Shown piece after piece: positions 36,291-44,135 of a DNA stretch of 64,000 nt (positions are counted from its first letter, which is position 1; every line of letters starts with the position of its first letter). Under the pieces are notes generated by a model. The model saw only the letters and a program-made list of their open reading frames with translations, did no database searches and was not told where the DNA came from. Source of the stretch: Kribbella sp. CA-293567 (GTDB taxonomy: Bacteria > Actinomycetota > Actinomycetes > Propionibacteriales > Kribbellaceae); contig NZ_CP114065.1 in assembly GCF_027627575.1 (NCBI RefSeq), positions 1,426,001 through 1,490,000 on the forward strand, in the 5' to 3' direction. Both the position numbers and the translations under genes were made by a program.

Positions 36291-36904
36291 CTCAGCACCT
36301 TGTAGGTCAGGTGTTGCGCTGCCGGAGTCGAGACGGACTCGACGAGTTCGAGGTCGACGCGGGCGGCGGCGTCGAGGGGGAACAGGCGAGTGCCGGATCC
36401 CAGTACGACGGGGGCGACGTGCAGCCGGACGAGGTCGGCGAGCCCGTCGGCCAGGAAGGCACGACAGGCTGCACCGCCGCCCATCACCACGATATCCTTG
36501 CCGTTAGCAACTTCTTGCGCCTGCCGTACGGCGCTCCGCGGCCCGTCGGTGACGAAGCGGAAGCGGTCGCCGAGCCGGGTCTCGGCGGGCGGCTCGTGCG
36601 TGAGGACGAAGATCGGAGGTACGTGCTCGTCCTCGCCCTGGGCGCCGTACCCCATCTCCTCGCTCCAGCCGTGCGGGCCGTCGATGATGTCGAACAGCTT
36701 CCGGCCCTGGATCACCGCGCCGGTCTGGGTGAAGGACGCGTCCAGCACCTGACGGTCCGCGGCGTCACCCTCGAGTGCCCAGGTGTGCAGGACTTCGCCG
36801 CCCCGGCCGAGGCCGTGCGCGATATCCACGCCAGGCCCGGTGACGTAGCCGTCCAGCGACATCGAGATGTCGACCACGACGGCGCTGACGGGCCGTCCGG
36901 TCAC
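36287..36904 (-). CDS. Dihydrofolate-reductase-like (RibD C-terminal) protein
   Basis: 205 residues from the GTG at 36904, which overlaps the stop of the SRPBCC gene (GTGA). VVVDISMSLDGYVTGP, GRKLFDIIDGPHGW, FVLTHEPP and IVVMGGGAACRAFLADGL are hallmarks of the RibD_C/YwjB group, NADPH-dependent reductases of varied or unknown substrate. It is not the folate enzyme (that is at 33085). Co-transcribed with ArsR and SRPBCC genes, an arrangement common in actinobacteria. Confidence 0.87.
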   Translation of the reverse strand: MTGRPVSAVVVDISMSLDGYVTGPGVDIAHGLGRGGEVLHTWALEGDAADRQVLDASFTQTGAVIQGRKLFDIIDGPHGWSEEMGYGAQGEDEHVPPIFVLTHEPPAETRLGDRFRFVTDGPRSAVRQAQEVANGKDIVVMGGGAACRAFLADGLADLVRLHVAPVVLGSGTRLFPLDAAARVDLELVESVSTPAAQHLTYKVLR

Positions 36905-37380
36905 GACTCGGTCCTTGCGAGCAGCTCGGCGAGGCGGTCCATCGAGTCCTTGATGCCGTGCTCCATCCCGCTCTGGACCGAGGCGTCGCGGGCCTCGACC
37001 GAGGGGAAGACCGAGTGCGTGTGCAGCCGTACGCCGGTGCCGGTCCGCTCGTAGGTCGACCGCTCCAGGCAGACCTCGCCCGGTGCGCCCTCCCACTCGA
37101 AGGTCTGGATCACCCGGGTCTCGGGCTCGACGCTGTGGAAGACGCCGCGGAACGCGTACTCGCCGTTCGCGTCGCGATGGATGTAGCGGTACCGACCGCC
37201 GGGGCGGACGTCGTACTCCTCGACGGTCATCTCCAGTCCGCGCGGGCCGAGCCACTGGGTGATCAGCGCGGGGTCGGTCTGGACCCGGAACAGTTCGGCC
37301 GGGGTGGCGTCGAACTCCCGGGTCACCGAGACGAACGGCGTACCGGCGGGGGCGCTGATGGTGGTGGGGTGAGTGCTCAT
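36901..37380 (-). CDS. SRPBCC/AHSA1-domain protein
   Basis: 159 residues with the START-like AHSA1 pattern: VTREFDATPAELFRVQTDPALITQWLGP, RPGGRYRYIHRD, and the C-terminal MEHGIKDSMDRLAELL helix. These proteins bind hydrophobic ligands; the partner ArsR and reductase genes are a usual context. Overlaps ArsR upstream and the reductase downstream by four bases each. Confidence 0.88.
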   Translation of the reverse strand: MSTHPTTISAPAGTPFVSVTREFDATPAELFRVQTDPALITQWLGPRGLEMTVEEYDVRPGGRYRYIHRDANGEYAFRGVFHSVEPETRVIQTFEWEGAPGEVCLERSTYERTGTGVRLHTHSVFPSVEARDASVQSGMEHGIKDSMDRLAELLARTES

Positions 37381-37715
37381 CGGTCCTGCTCCTTCACGGT
37401 TTCGAGTAGCGCGTCGATGCGCCGGAAACGGGCCTCGGAGGCCAGTCGGTATCCGTCGATCCAGCTGGTCAGGCTCTCCAGCGCGGAAGGGTCGAGATGG
37501 CAGGGCCGGCGCTGGCCGTCCCGGCTGCGGGTGATCAGCCCGGCGGCCTCGAGCACCTGGATGTGCCGCGACACCGCCTGCTTGGTGATCCCGAACGGCT
37601 CGGCGAGCTCGTTCACCGTCGCCTCGCCGCGCGACAACCGCGCGATCAGCGCCCGGCGGACCGGATCACCGAGTGCGGTGAAGGCCCGGTCGAGGGCGTC
37701 TTCGTCAACCGCCAT
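37377..37715 (-). CDS. ArsR-family transcriptional regulator
   Basis: 112 residues from the ATG at 37715; a TTG three codons upstream is an alternative. FTALGDPVRRALIARLSRGEATVNEL and GITKQAVSRHIQVLEAAGLI form the winged helix of ArsR repressors that head SRPBCC operons. No cysteine metal site is seen. It probably represses its own promoter, which carries repeated GTTGA/TCAAC half-sites. Confidence 0.9.
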   Translation of the reverse strand: MAVDEDALDRAFTALGDPVRRALIARLSRGEATVNELAEPFGITKQAVSRHIQVLEAAGLITRSRDGQRRPCHLDPSALESLTSWIDGYRLASEARFRRIDALLETVKEQDR

Positions 37716-37720
37716 CTTTA

Positions 37721-37781
37721 TCAACCATTCCGTTGATCAACTGATGTGTTGACTATAAGCATGATTAGAGAGGCAGGTCAA
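37721..37781 (-). promoter_or_regulatory. arsR-operon promoter with GTTGA operator
   Basis: On the minus strand TTGACC (37781-37776), an 18-bp spacer and TATAGT (37757-37752) make a strong promoter. Just downstream, the perfect palindrome GTTGATCAAC (37732-37741) is flanked by further half-sites TCAAC (37721-37725) and GTTGA (37748-37752), fitting an autorepressor site. Confidence 0.7.
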
Positions 37782-37793
37782 GAGCGGAATTTA

Positions 37794-37834
37794 GCAACTT
37801 GGGTTGACATGGACGGATTGTCAACCTAAGTTGC
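37794..37834 (+). promoter_or_regulatory. Long dyad operator over a leaderless promoter
   Basis: GCAACTTGGGTTGACA (37794-37809) and TGTCAACCTAAGTTGC (37819-37834) are inverted repeats with one mismatch in 16. TTGACA (37804-37809) and TAAGTT (37828-37833), 18 bp apart, lie in the two arms as -35 and -10. Transcription would begin at or next to the ATG at 37840, so the mRNA is probably leaderless. Confidence 0.7.
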
Positions 37835-37839
37835 TATAC

Positions 37840-38064
37840 ATGAAGAAGTTGGTGGCACAGGACGATCCGGCCGCCGGGCTGGCGGCGGTGGTCGCGTTGC
37901 GGCGGCTGGCGGACCGGATCGAGGACAGTCAAGTGGAGCAGGCGATGCGGGCCGGCTGGAGCTGGTCCGAGGTCGCCGAAGTGCTGGGGGTCACCCGGCA
38001 GGCCGTACACAAGAAACACGCCAAGCGGCTGATCGCCGCTGGTGTCGCCCTGAGGAGGCGCTGA
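37840..38064 (+). CDS. Small HTH protein, partner of a Clp-N protein
   Basis: 74 residues from the ATG at 37840, right after the dyad. The C-terminal half is a helix-turn-helix (WSWSEVAEVLGVTRQAVHKKHAKRL); the N-terminal half is an Ala/Leu-rich helix. Its size and location suggest that it binds the adjacent 41-bp dyad. It overlaps the next gene by TGATG, so the two are made together. Confidence 0.8.
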   Translation: MKKLVAQDDPAAGLAAVVALRRLADRIEDSQVEQAMRAGWSWSEVAEVLGVTRQAVHKKHAKRLIAAGVALRRR

Positions 38065-38546
38065 TGACGACGCAGGCGAACGAGGTCCGCGAAGTACTGA
38101 TCCGGAGTGCCCGGGCCGAAGCCGTCGAGGACGGTTCGGTCGCGATCGAGGCCGAGCATGTTTTGCTCGCCCTGACGAAGCTCTCCGGTACGACGACCGC
38201 GCGGCTGCTCGCCGGGGCCGGACTGACCCACGCAACACTTCGGGCCGCGCTCGATCGCGAGTGGGAGCAGAGTCTCTCGGTGGCCGGGGTCGAGGTCTCC
38301 GTCGACGAGTTGCCGAAGGCAACACCGGATCCCAGTAGGAACCCGCAGATCGGGGAGACCACCAAGCTGCTGCTCAAGCGTGCCGGCGCGACCGCCGGAG
38401 GAGGGCGCATCGGCGCCGCCCATCTCCTGGCCGGTGCCCTGGACACCACCCTTGGGCGCGTCCCGCGGGTGCTGGGATTGGCCGGCGTCGACCGGGAAGC
38501 GCTCCGGGACCAGGCATCAGCGGCAGCAGCCCGCAAGGACCACTGA
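38064..38546 (+). CDS. Stand-alone Clp N-terminal (Clp-R) domain protein
   Basis: 160 residues forming the duplicated Clp N-domain without any ATPase: VREVLIRSARAEAVEDGSVAIEAEHVLLALTK and, second half, TKLLLKRAGATAGGGRIGAAHLLAGAL. In ClpA/ClpC this domain docks substrates and adaptors, so a free copy could act as adaptor or decoy. Coupled to the HTH gene upstream, it may be an anti-regulator or sensor for that protein; this is inference. Confidence 0.85.
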   Translation: MTTQANEVREVLIRSARAEAVEDGSVAIEAEHVLLALTKLSGTTTARLLAGAGLTHATLRAALDREWEQSLSVAGVEVSVDELPKATPDPSRNPQIGETTKLLLKRAGATAGGGRIGAAHLLAGALDTTLGRVPRVLGLAGVDREALRDQASAAAARKDH

Positions 38547-38555
38547 CCGGCGCGC

Positions 38556-38900
38556 TCAGGTCAGATGCCCCAAGGCGGCGACGGAGATCCCGGCTCGCTC
38601 GCAGACCCAGTGCGGGTCGGGGCCGAGCTCGGGCTCGATCCGGAGCTCGTGGTCGTGCAGGTCGTCGCAGGCGGTGCAGCGGGGCCAGCGGACGCCGGAG
38701 TCGGACAGGCGGTCCTGCACGTCCTGCGCGACCAGGCCCGCGATGTGCTCGGCGCCGTCCGGCCACTGGTCGAGCCACCACTGCCGGCCGGCCACCGCGT
38801 CCTCCAGCAGGGACACCATGACGGCGTCGTCGAATCCCCGGGCAGCCAGGTCGTGGAGCACCTGCGCCCGGGCGGTCAGCAGTACGCCTGGTTCGTTCAT
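38556..38900 (-). CDS. Hypothetical protein with Cys/His cluster
   Basis: 114 residues, cytoplasmic and acidic. The centre has CTACDDLHDHE and a later CERAG cysteine that could bind a metal, but the spacing is not a known ribbon. AAGGAC precedes the ATG. It converges with the Clp-N gene, leaving 9 bp between the stops. I do not recognise the family. Confidence 0.6.
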   Translation of the reverse strand: MNEPGVLLTARAQVLHDLAARGFDDAVMVSLLEDAVAGRQWWLDQWPDGAEHIAGLVAQDVQDRLSDSGVRWPRCTACDDLHDHELRIEPELGPDPHWVCERAGISVAALGHLT

Positions 38901-38931
38901 CGTCCTTCAGGGTGCCAGACCCGACGGACAA

Positions 38932-38957
38932 AACCCCAAGCCGGTCGACTTGGGGTT
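38932..38957 (-). terminator. Hairpin downstream of the small gene at 38986
   Basis: AACCCCAAG (38932-38940) and CTTGGGGTT (38949-38957) form a 9-bp stem with an 8-nt loop, 28 bp past the stop of the minus-strand gene at 38986. Confidence 0.65.
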
Positions 38958-38985
38958 CTGCCGCCTCGGGAGAGGTCTGTCGCGC

Positions 38986-39210
38986 TCAGCCGGCCAGCGG
39001 CTCGCAGCGCGGTGCCGGGTCGAGGCGGTCGGCGAGCTTGAGTTCGCGCTCGGCGGCGTACCGCAGTACCGCGCCGAGACGGGCGCGGGCCGCGACGGTA
39101 CGGCGCGGGGCCGGCTCGTGGTGCTCCACCTGGGGAGCGTTCGGCAGGGCGGACTCGGCGAGGGACCTCGCGCTTTCCACTGCGGTGTTGCCGGCGATGA
39201 AGTAGATCAT
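38986..39210 (-). CDS. Small hypothetical protein
   Basis: 74 residues beginning MIYFIAGNTAVESARSL. The ATG at 39210 follows AAGGGAG at a good distance, and a hairpin terminator follows the stop, which together support expression. No conserved domain is recognised. Confidence 0.5.
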   Translation of the reverse strand: MIYFIAGNTAVESARSLAESALPNAPQVEHHEPAPRRTVAARARLGAVLRYAAERELKLADRLDPAPRCEPLAG

Positions 39211-39288
39211 GGTCGTGCTCCCTTCGGAGGGCGTGCTGATCGGAACCCATGGCCAGGGCGGCCATCGGCAGAGCTGTGGTGGCTGGAT

Positions 39289-40329
39289 TCAGTGGCGGGG
39301 AGCCGGACCGCTGCTGGCGCGAACGATCAGCTCGGTCGGCAGCAGGAGCTGCCGCCGGGTCTCGGCCGGATCGAGCAGTTGCCGGCCGACGGCGCGGCCC
39401 TTGTCCTTGATCGGCTGCCGGACCGTGGTCAGCCCGGCTGCCTCGGCCGCGGGGATGTCGTCGAAGCCGGTGACGGTCAGGTCCCGGCCGGGGACCAGGC
39501 CGCGGGCCTTCATCGCCTCCATCGCACCGAGCGCCTGGACGTCGCTCAGGCCGATCAGCGCGGTCGGCCGGTCCTGCGAGTCGAGCACCCAGCTGGCCGC
39601 AGCCAGTCCGGAGGCGAAGGCGTTGTGGCCGCCCGACACCAGCCTGATCCGGGCGTCGGGCATCGCTGCGGCCAGGCCCCGGATCCGGAGTTCGCTGTCG
39701 GCGTGACCGACCTGGCCGAGCTCCAGCTCGACCGGCCGGCTGCCGGCCGCCTGGGCGTTGTCCAGCAGGATGACGACGTCGCGGTGACCGAGCCGGGTCA
39801 GGTGCTCGCCCAGTTCGGCGGCCGCCGCGGCCTCGTCGATCGCGACCCAGGACAGGTCCGGGTGGTCGCCGCGGTCGGTCGAGACCATCGGGATGCCCCG
39901 GTTCCGCAGTGTCGTGAGGGCCGGGTGGCCACCGGCGACGCAGAAGATCGCGGCAGCGTCGATCGCGGCCTGCTGGACGGTGGTGGTGTCGCCCTGGACG
40001 TCGGTCGAGCTGAGCGGCATCAGCAGCAGGCTGGTGGCGAACTCCTCGGCGACCTCGGCCAGGCCGGCCAGGAAGCCGACCGCGTACGGATCGGAGAAGG
40101 CGTAGGCGAGCTTGTCGGTGAACAGCACGCCGACCGAACCCGCCCGGCCGCTGCGCAGGGCGCGGGCGGAGGCGTCGGGACCGGCGTACCCGAGCTCCTG
40201 GGCCGTGGCCAGGATCCGCTCGCGCACCGCGGCGGACAGCTGGTCGGGCTTGTTGTAGGCGTTGGAGACGGTCGACGGCGACACCCCGGCGGCCTGCGCC
40301 ACGGTCTTGAGGGTGACTCTGGGGGTCAT
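39289..40329 (-). CDS. LacI-family transcriptional regulator
   Basis: 346 residues. The N-terminal helix-turn-helix reads TLKTVAQAAGVSPSTVSNAYNKPDQLS, followed by a periplasmic-binding-like sensor domain (GSVGVLFTDKLAYAFSDPY, GRDLTVTGFDDIPAAEAAGLTTVRQP). The family usually senses sugars or nucleosides; the ligand is unknown, and no sugar transporter is nearby. The gene diverges from cutC across an operator-like dyad. Confidence 0.92.
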   Translation of the reverse strand: MTPRVTLKTVAQAAGVSPSTVSNAYNKPDQLSAAVRERILATAQELGYAGPDASARALRSGRAGSVGVLFTDKLAYAFSDPYAVGFLAGLAEVAEEFATSLLLMPLSSTDVQGDTTTVQQAAIDAAAIFCVAGGHPALTTLRNRGIPMVSTDRGDHPDLSWVAIDEAAAAAELGEHLTRLGHRDVVILLDNAQAAGSRPVELELGQVGHADSELRIRGLAAAMPDARIRLVSGGHNAFASGLAAASWVLDSQDRPTALIGLSDVQALGAMEAMKARGLVPGRDLTVTGFDDIPAAEAAGLTTVRQPIKDKGRAVGRQLLDPAETRRQLLLPTELIVRASSGPAPRH

Positions 40330-40359
40330 CGCCCGGCTCCTTCTGCATCGTTCTTCTAA

Positions 40360-40378
40360 ATCGTTCTAGAAAAACGAT
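40360..40378. promoter_or_regulatory. Probable LacI-family operator
   Basis: ATCGTT (40360-40365) and AACGAT (40373-40378) form an inverted repeat around CTAGAAA in a short AT-rich stretch 30 bp upstream of the LacI start. A further ATCGTT lies at about 40347. The position suits autoregulation and control of cutC. Confidence 0.6.
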
Positions 40379-40438
40379 ACAGAAGACTTCGCGAGAGCGC
40401 AACAGGTCTTTTCCCGGCAGCCGCTGGGGCGATGCAGG

Positions 40439-41155
40439 ATGATGGCCGGTATGGGTTCGTTGCTGGAGATCATCGCTCTGCATCCGGCGGATGCCGAAGC
40501 GGCTCAGGAGGGTGGCGCGGACCGGCTGGAGCTGTGCGCCTCGATGGAGGCCGACGGTCTGTGCCCGTCGGTCTCGACCGTGAGCGCCGTCCGCCGGGTG
40601 ACCGACCTGCCGTTGCGGGTGATGCTGCGGTTGTCGAACTCGTTCGGCACCGACGGCGCCGAGCTGAACCGGCTGACCGCGATGGCGCAGTCCTACCTGT
40701 CGGCCGGCGCGGACGGGTTCGTGTTCGGCTTCCTCACGCCGGACAACGAGGTGGACACCGACTCGGTCGCCGCGCTGGCGAGCACCTTCCCCGACACTCC
40801 GTGGACCTTCCACCGGGCGGTCGACCACACGCTGGAGCAGCAGAAGGCGTGGCGCGCGCTCCGGACGCTGCCCGGGCTGGACTGCGTGCTGACCGCGGGC
40901 TCGTCGCTCGGCGTCGGGCACGGGCTGGACGAGCTGCTCAAGCTGGCCAAGTCCGATCCGCAGGTGGCGAAGGTGATGATGGCCGGCGGTTCGCTGCAAC
41001 CCGAGCACGTGCCGTGGCTGTACGGCGCCGGCGTCCGGCGGTTCCATGTCGGGTCCTCGGTGCGGCAGGACGGCTCGTGGACCAAGGCCTACGTGAACTC
41101 CCGGTTCGTCCGGTCGTGGCGCAACCTGCTCGACGCGCAGGACGAGAAGGCATGA
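40439..41155 (+). CDS. cutC: CutC-family protein
   Basis: 238 residues with the CutC TIM-barrel sequence: EIIALHPADAEAAQEGGADRLELC, the GADGFVFGFLTPDNEVD strand and TFHRAVDHT. CutC was named for copper homeostasis, but its biochemical role is unsettled. Three in-frame ATGs (40439, 40442, 40451) compete; homologues would favour the last, MGSLLEII. First gene of a unit with DUF4031 (ATGA overlap) and a serine hydrolase. Confidence 0.88.
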   Translation: MMAGMGSLLEIIALHPADAEAAQEGGADRLELCASMEADGLCPSVSTVSAVRRVTDLPLRVMLRLSNSFGTDGAELNRLTAMAQSYLSAGADGFVFGFLTPDNEVDTDSVAALASTFPDTPWTFHRAVDHTLEQQKAWRALRTLPGLDCVLTAGSSLGVGHGLDELLKLAKSDPQVAKVMMAGGSLQPEHVPWLYGAGVRRFHVGSSVRQDGSWTKAYVNSRFVRSWRNLLDAQDEKA

Positions 41156-41409
41156 TCTACATCGATCCGCCGGCCTGGGCGGCGCACGACCGGTTGTGGT
41201 CGCACCTGGTCAGCGACGAGTCGTACGAGGAACTGCACGCCTTCGCCCGCGCCGCCGGGATTCCCGCGCGGGGGTTCGAGCGCGACCACTACGACGTACC
41301 GTCCGACCTGTACGACGACCTGGTGGCAGCGGGGGCCGTGCCGGTGTCGAGTCGCGTGGTGGTGCAGCGCTTGCTCGCCTCCGGATTGCGGCATCGCAAG
41401 GGGAGTTGA
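41152..41409 (+). CDS. DUF4031-domain protein
   Basis: 85 residues: MIYIDPPAWAAHDRLWSHLVSD (part), ELHAFARAAGIPARGFERDHYDVP, matching the small DUF4031 family of unknown function. The start overlaps the cutC stop by ATGA and the stop is one base before the next gene, so all three are likely one transcript. Confidence 0.85.
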   Translation: MIYIDPPAWAAHDRLWSHLVSDESYEELHAFARAAGIPARGFERDHYDVPSDLYDDLVAAGAVPVSSRVVVQRLLASGLRHRKGS

Positions 41410-41410
41410 G

Positions 41411-42274
41411 ATGGAGCCGGCCGGATTTGCTGGTCTCGGTGCTGTGGTCGGGGTGTCCGATCGGGGGCGGCGAGAGGTGGCGGCGACCGAGGTGGGGGTC
41501 GATGCTTCGTTCCGGATTGCTTCGTTGAGTAAGACGGTGACGGCTGCGGCGACCGTGAAAGCCCTGTCCAGCAAGGGGTTCGGGTTGGACGTGGCTGTGG
41601 CGGAGGTGCTGACGGAGCTCGAAACCGATCTGACGGTGGCGCAGGTGTTGTCGCAGTCTTCGGGGCTCCGGCAGACGGTGAGTGCCGCGGACGCCGCGGC
41701 GCTGGGTGACGGTGATGACGTGTTCGCGCGGGCCGCGTCGCTGGTGGTCGCCGGTGGGCAGGAGTTTCCGCCGGGGGAGCGGTGGGCCTACTACAACGGG
41801 AATTACTTTCTCGCGGGCGCGCTGCTGGCCAGGTTGACCGGTGGCACCTTCGAGGACGCCGTGGGTGAGTTCGTCGCGGGGGTGGGGCTGGAGTCCACCG
41901 GGTTCCAGCCGTCGGAGGGATATCCGCGGGCGCGCCGGCCGAGTGGTGGGCTGTGGTCGACCGTTCCCGAGCTGCTGACCTTCTGCGAGTTTCTCCTGCG
42001 GGACAAGGCTTTGCTGGCCGAGATCGCGCGGCCGCGGGTGAGCACGCCGCTGGCCTACGGTTTGGGCTGGGCGGTCGGGCCGATGCTCTACCTCAACGGC
42101 CGGCTCGACGGCTACCGGGCGGCGATGCTGTTGTCGCCGGAACACGAGTGGGCCGCCGCGATGCTGGTGAACGACACGGACTCGCTGCCCGCGATAGCGG
42201 CGTACCTGGACGAGTTGCAGCGCCCGCTGACCGGCGTACCGATGGCTTCGCTGATCGACGGCTTCGCCGCCTGA
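41411..42274 (+). CDS. Beta-lactamase-family serine hydrolase
   Basis: 287 residues, no signal peptide. The SxxK motif is SLSK in FRIASLSKTVTAAATV (near residue 38) and the YxN motif is YYNGN; a GYRAAML element stands in for the third motif. The class C/DD-peptidase-like fold covers esterases and peptidases. Without a signal sequence an esterase-like cytoplasmic role is more likely than antibiotic resistance. Followed by a strong terminator. Confidence 0.82.
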   Translation: MEPAGFAGLGAVVGVSDRGRREVAATEVGVDASFRIASLSKTVTAAATVKALSSKGFGLDVAVAEVLTELETDLTVAQVLSQSSGLRQTVSAADAAALGDGDDVFARAASLVVAGGQEFPPGERWAYYNGNYFLAGALLARLTGGTFEDAVGEFVAGVGLESTGFQPSEGYPRARRPSGGLWSTVPELLTFCEFLLRDKALLAEIARPRVSTPLAYGLGWAVGPMLYLNGRLDGYRAAMLLSPEHEWAAAMLVNDTDSLPAIAAYLDELQRPLTGVPMASLIDGFAA

Positions 42275-42275
42275 A

Positions 42276-42306
42276 AGATGCCCCAGGCAACTAGCCTGGG
42301 GCATCT
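42276..42306. terminator. Bidirectional terminator between serine hydrolase and tuf paralogue
   Basis: AGATGCCCCAGGC (42276-42288) pairs perfectly with GCCTGGGGCATCT (42294-42306) around AACTA. The 13-bp stem lies 2 bp after the hydrolase stop and 21 bp from the tuf stop on the other strand. Confidence 0.9.
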
Positions 42307-42308
42307 CC

Positions 42309-42340
42309 GGTCAGTCGGTCAGTCGGTCAGTCGGTCAGTT
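42309..42340. repeat. 8-bp microsatellite across the tuf stop codon
   Basis: Four copies of GGTCAGTC (42309-42340, the last ending TT) run across the end of the EF-Tu gene; its stop codon (42329-42327) lies in the third copy. Slippage here would alter only the last residues or the 3' tail. Confidence 0.75.
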
Positions 42341-43514
42341 CGGTCACGGTGCCGGCGGCGACGGTGTGGCCGCCCTCGCGGACCGCGAAGCCGAGGCCGA
42401 CGGTCATCGCGACCGCCTTCTCCAGCTCGACGCCGAGCTCGATCGTGTCACCCGGCATCACCAGGGCGATCTCACCCAGGTCGATGCCGCCGGACACGTC
42501 CGTGGTCCGGAAGTAGAACTGCGGCCGGTAGTCCGCGGCGAACGGCGTGTGCCGGCCACCCTCGGCGGTCGACAGCGCGTGCAGCTGCGCCCGGAACTTC
42601 CGGTGCGGCTTCACGCTGCCCGGCAGCGCCACCACCTGGCCGCGACGGACCTCGTCGCGCTTGACGCCACGCAGCAGCACGGCCGCGTTGTCACCCGCCT
42701 CCGCGGCCTCCAACGACTTGCCGAACGTCTCCAGCCCGATCGCCGTACTGGTGATGGTCGGGCCGAGACCCACCACCTCCACGGTGTCACCGAGCTTGAG
42801 TGAACCCTGCTCGACCGCGCCGGTGACGACGGTGCCCCGGCCGCTGATGGTGAGCACGTTCTCGATCGGCATCAGGAACGGCTCGCCCAGCTCACGGTCC
42901 GGCACCGGCACGTAGTCGTCGACGGCGTCGAGCAGGTCGCCGATCGCCTTCGTCCACTCGGGGTCACCCTCGAGCGCCCGCAGGCCGGAGATCCGGACGA
43001 CCGGTACGTCGTCCCCCGGGAACCCGTACTCCGACAGGAGTTCGCGGACCTCCAGCTCGACCAGGTCGAGCAGTTCGGGGTCGTCGACGGCGTCGGCCTT
43101 GTTCAGCGCGACGACCAGGTACGGCACGCCGACGCGCTGCGCGAGCAGGACGTGCTCACGGGTCTGCGGCATGGCGCCGTCCTGCGCCGACACGACCAGG
43201 ATCGCGGCGTCCACCTGGGCGGCGCCGGTGATCATGTTCTTCACGTAGTCGGCGTGCCCGGGCATGTCGACGTGCGCGTAGTGCCGGTTGGCGGTCTCGT
43301 ACTCGACGTGCGAGATGTTGATCGTGATCCCGCGCTGGACCTCCTCCGGCGCCCGGTCGATCCCGTCGAACGCGACGAACCTGTTGAGCTCGGGGTAGCG
43401 CTCGGCGAGCACCTTGGTGATCGCGGCGGTCAGCGTGGTCTTGCCGTGGTCGACGTGCCCCATGGTGCCGATGTTGAGGTGCGGCTTGGTCCGCACGAAC
43501 TGGCTCTTGGCCAT
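42327..43514 (-). CDS. tuf: Diverged EF-Tu paralogue
   Basis: 395 residues with all GTPase motifs: [27 protein letters not shown]. It is clearly EF-Tu, the elongation factor that brings aminoacyl-tRNA to the ribosome, but it departs from the usual actinobacterial sequence: DMPGHAD in place of DCPGHAD, and the C-terminal [16 protein letters not shown] differs from FAIREGGRTVGAG, next to the kirromycin-binding surface. It is not next to fusA or rpsL. It resembles the second, stress-induced or elfamycin-resistant EF-Tu of streptomycetes; the main tuf is presumably elsewhere. Confidence 0.9.
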   Translation of the reverse strand: MAKSQFVRTKPHLNIGTMGHVDHGKTTLTAAITKVLAERYPELNRFVAFDGIDRAPEEVQRGITINISHVEYETANRHYAHVDMPGHADYVKNMITGAAQVDAAILVVSAQDGAMPQTREHVLLAQRVGVPYLVVALNKADAVDDPELLDLVELEVRELLSEYGFPGDDVPVVRISGLRALEGDPEWTKAIGDLLDAVDDYVPVPDRELGEPFLMPIENVLTISGRGTVVTGAVEQGSLKLGDTVEVVGLGPTITSTAIGLETFGKSLEAAEAGDNAAVLLRGVKRDEVRRGQVVALPGSVKPHRKFRAQLHALSTAEGGRHTPFAADYRPQFYFRTTDVSGGIDLGEIALVMPGDTIELGVELEKAVAMTVGLGFAVREGGHTVAAGTVTELTD

Positions 43515-43618
43515 GATGTCTGTTTTCCCTTGCTGGTCAGAGGACTGCCTGGACCAGGACCCGAGGGCCCGGCCGAACCGGCTGTCGTGACAGCGGTCGG
43601 AGGGGGCCGTTGCGCGCC

Positions 43619-43656
43619 ACCCTCCTCCGCGGGTCCTGCGTCAGCAGGAGGAGGGT
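43619..43656 (-). promoter_or_regulatory. Hairpin in the tuf-paralogue leader
   Basis: ACCCTCCTCC (43619-43628) and GGAGGAGGGT (43647-43656) form a 10-bp stem with an 18-nt loop, about 105 bp upstream of the tuf start. The 312-bp gap 43515-43826 holds no gene. The purine-rich arm could mask or mimic a ribosome site, or act as a transcript-attenuating structure. Confidence 0.45.
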
Positions 43657-43826
43657 CGCCTTCGTGCGCCGGTGAAACCGTGCGCGCCGGTGAACAGAGC
43701 TGAATCGGCTGACGTCCGCGCGGCAGCGCCTGACAGGCCCAGGCCTGACAGGTACGCAACAGAATCCGCACGGAACATGGTCATCACGGTAGGTGTCAAC
43801 AGTGCCCGGGGCAACGGATATTCCCG

Positions 43827-44126
43827 CTAGCCCAGCTTCTCCCGGGCGTAGCGCAGGGTGGGGCGCCGCATCGCGTGCTCGTGCCTTGCCAGGAAGGCTC
43901 GGAGGGCCGGCTCGTCTGCCACTCCGGCGTACTTGAGGGCGATCCCGACCGGCTTGGAGACCACCGGATCGGGATCGCCGAGAAGCAGCTCGGCGATCGA
44001 GAACAGCTCGTACGCCGTGCGCCGGTCCTCTTCCGTGGTCTTCTTGGCGCGGGCCTTGAAGTCCAGCACGCAGAACCCGGCCAGCCACGACGTCTCGCCC
44101 AGCAGTTCGGAGGCAGTCAGCTCCAT
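43827..44126 (-). CDS. Short protein resembling the end of AlkD-type HEAT proteins
   Basis: 99 residues: AKKTTEEDRRTAYELFSIAELLLGD, then VSKPVGIALKYAG and HEHAMRRPTLRYAREKL. This is the pattern of the final HEAT repeats of DNA alkylation repair (AlkD-like) proteins, which are over 200 residues, so it may be a truncated relative or an independent small family. It follows the beta-lactamase by 9 bp on the same strand. Confidence 0.55.
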   Translation of the reverse strand: MELTASELLGETSWLAGFCVLDFKARAKKTTEEDRRTAYELFSIAELLLGDPDPVVSKPVGIALKYAGVADEPALRAFLARHEHAMRRPTLRYAREKLG

Positions 44127-44135
44127 CCGCGGACC

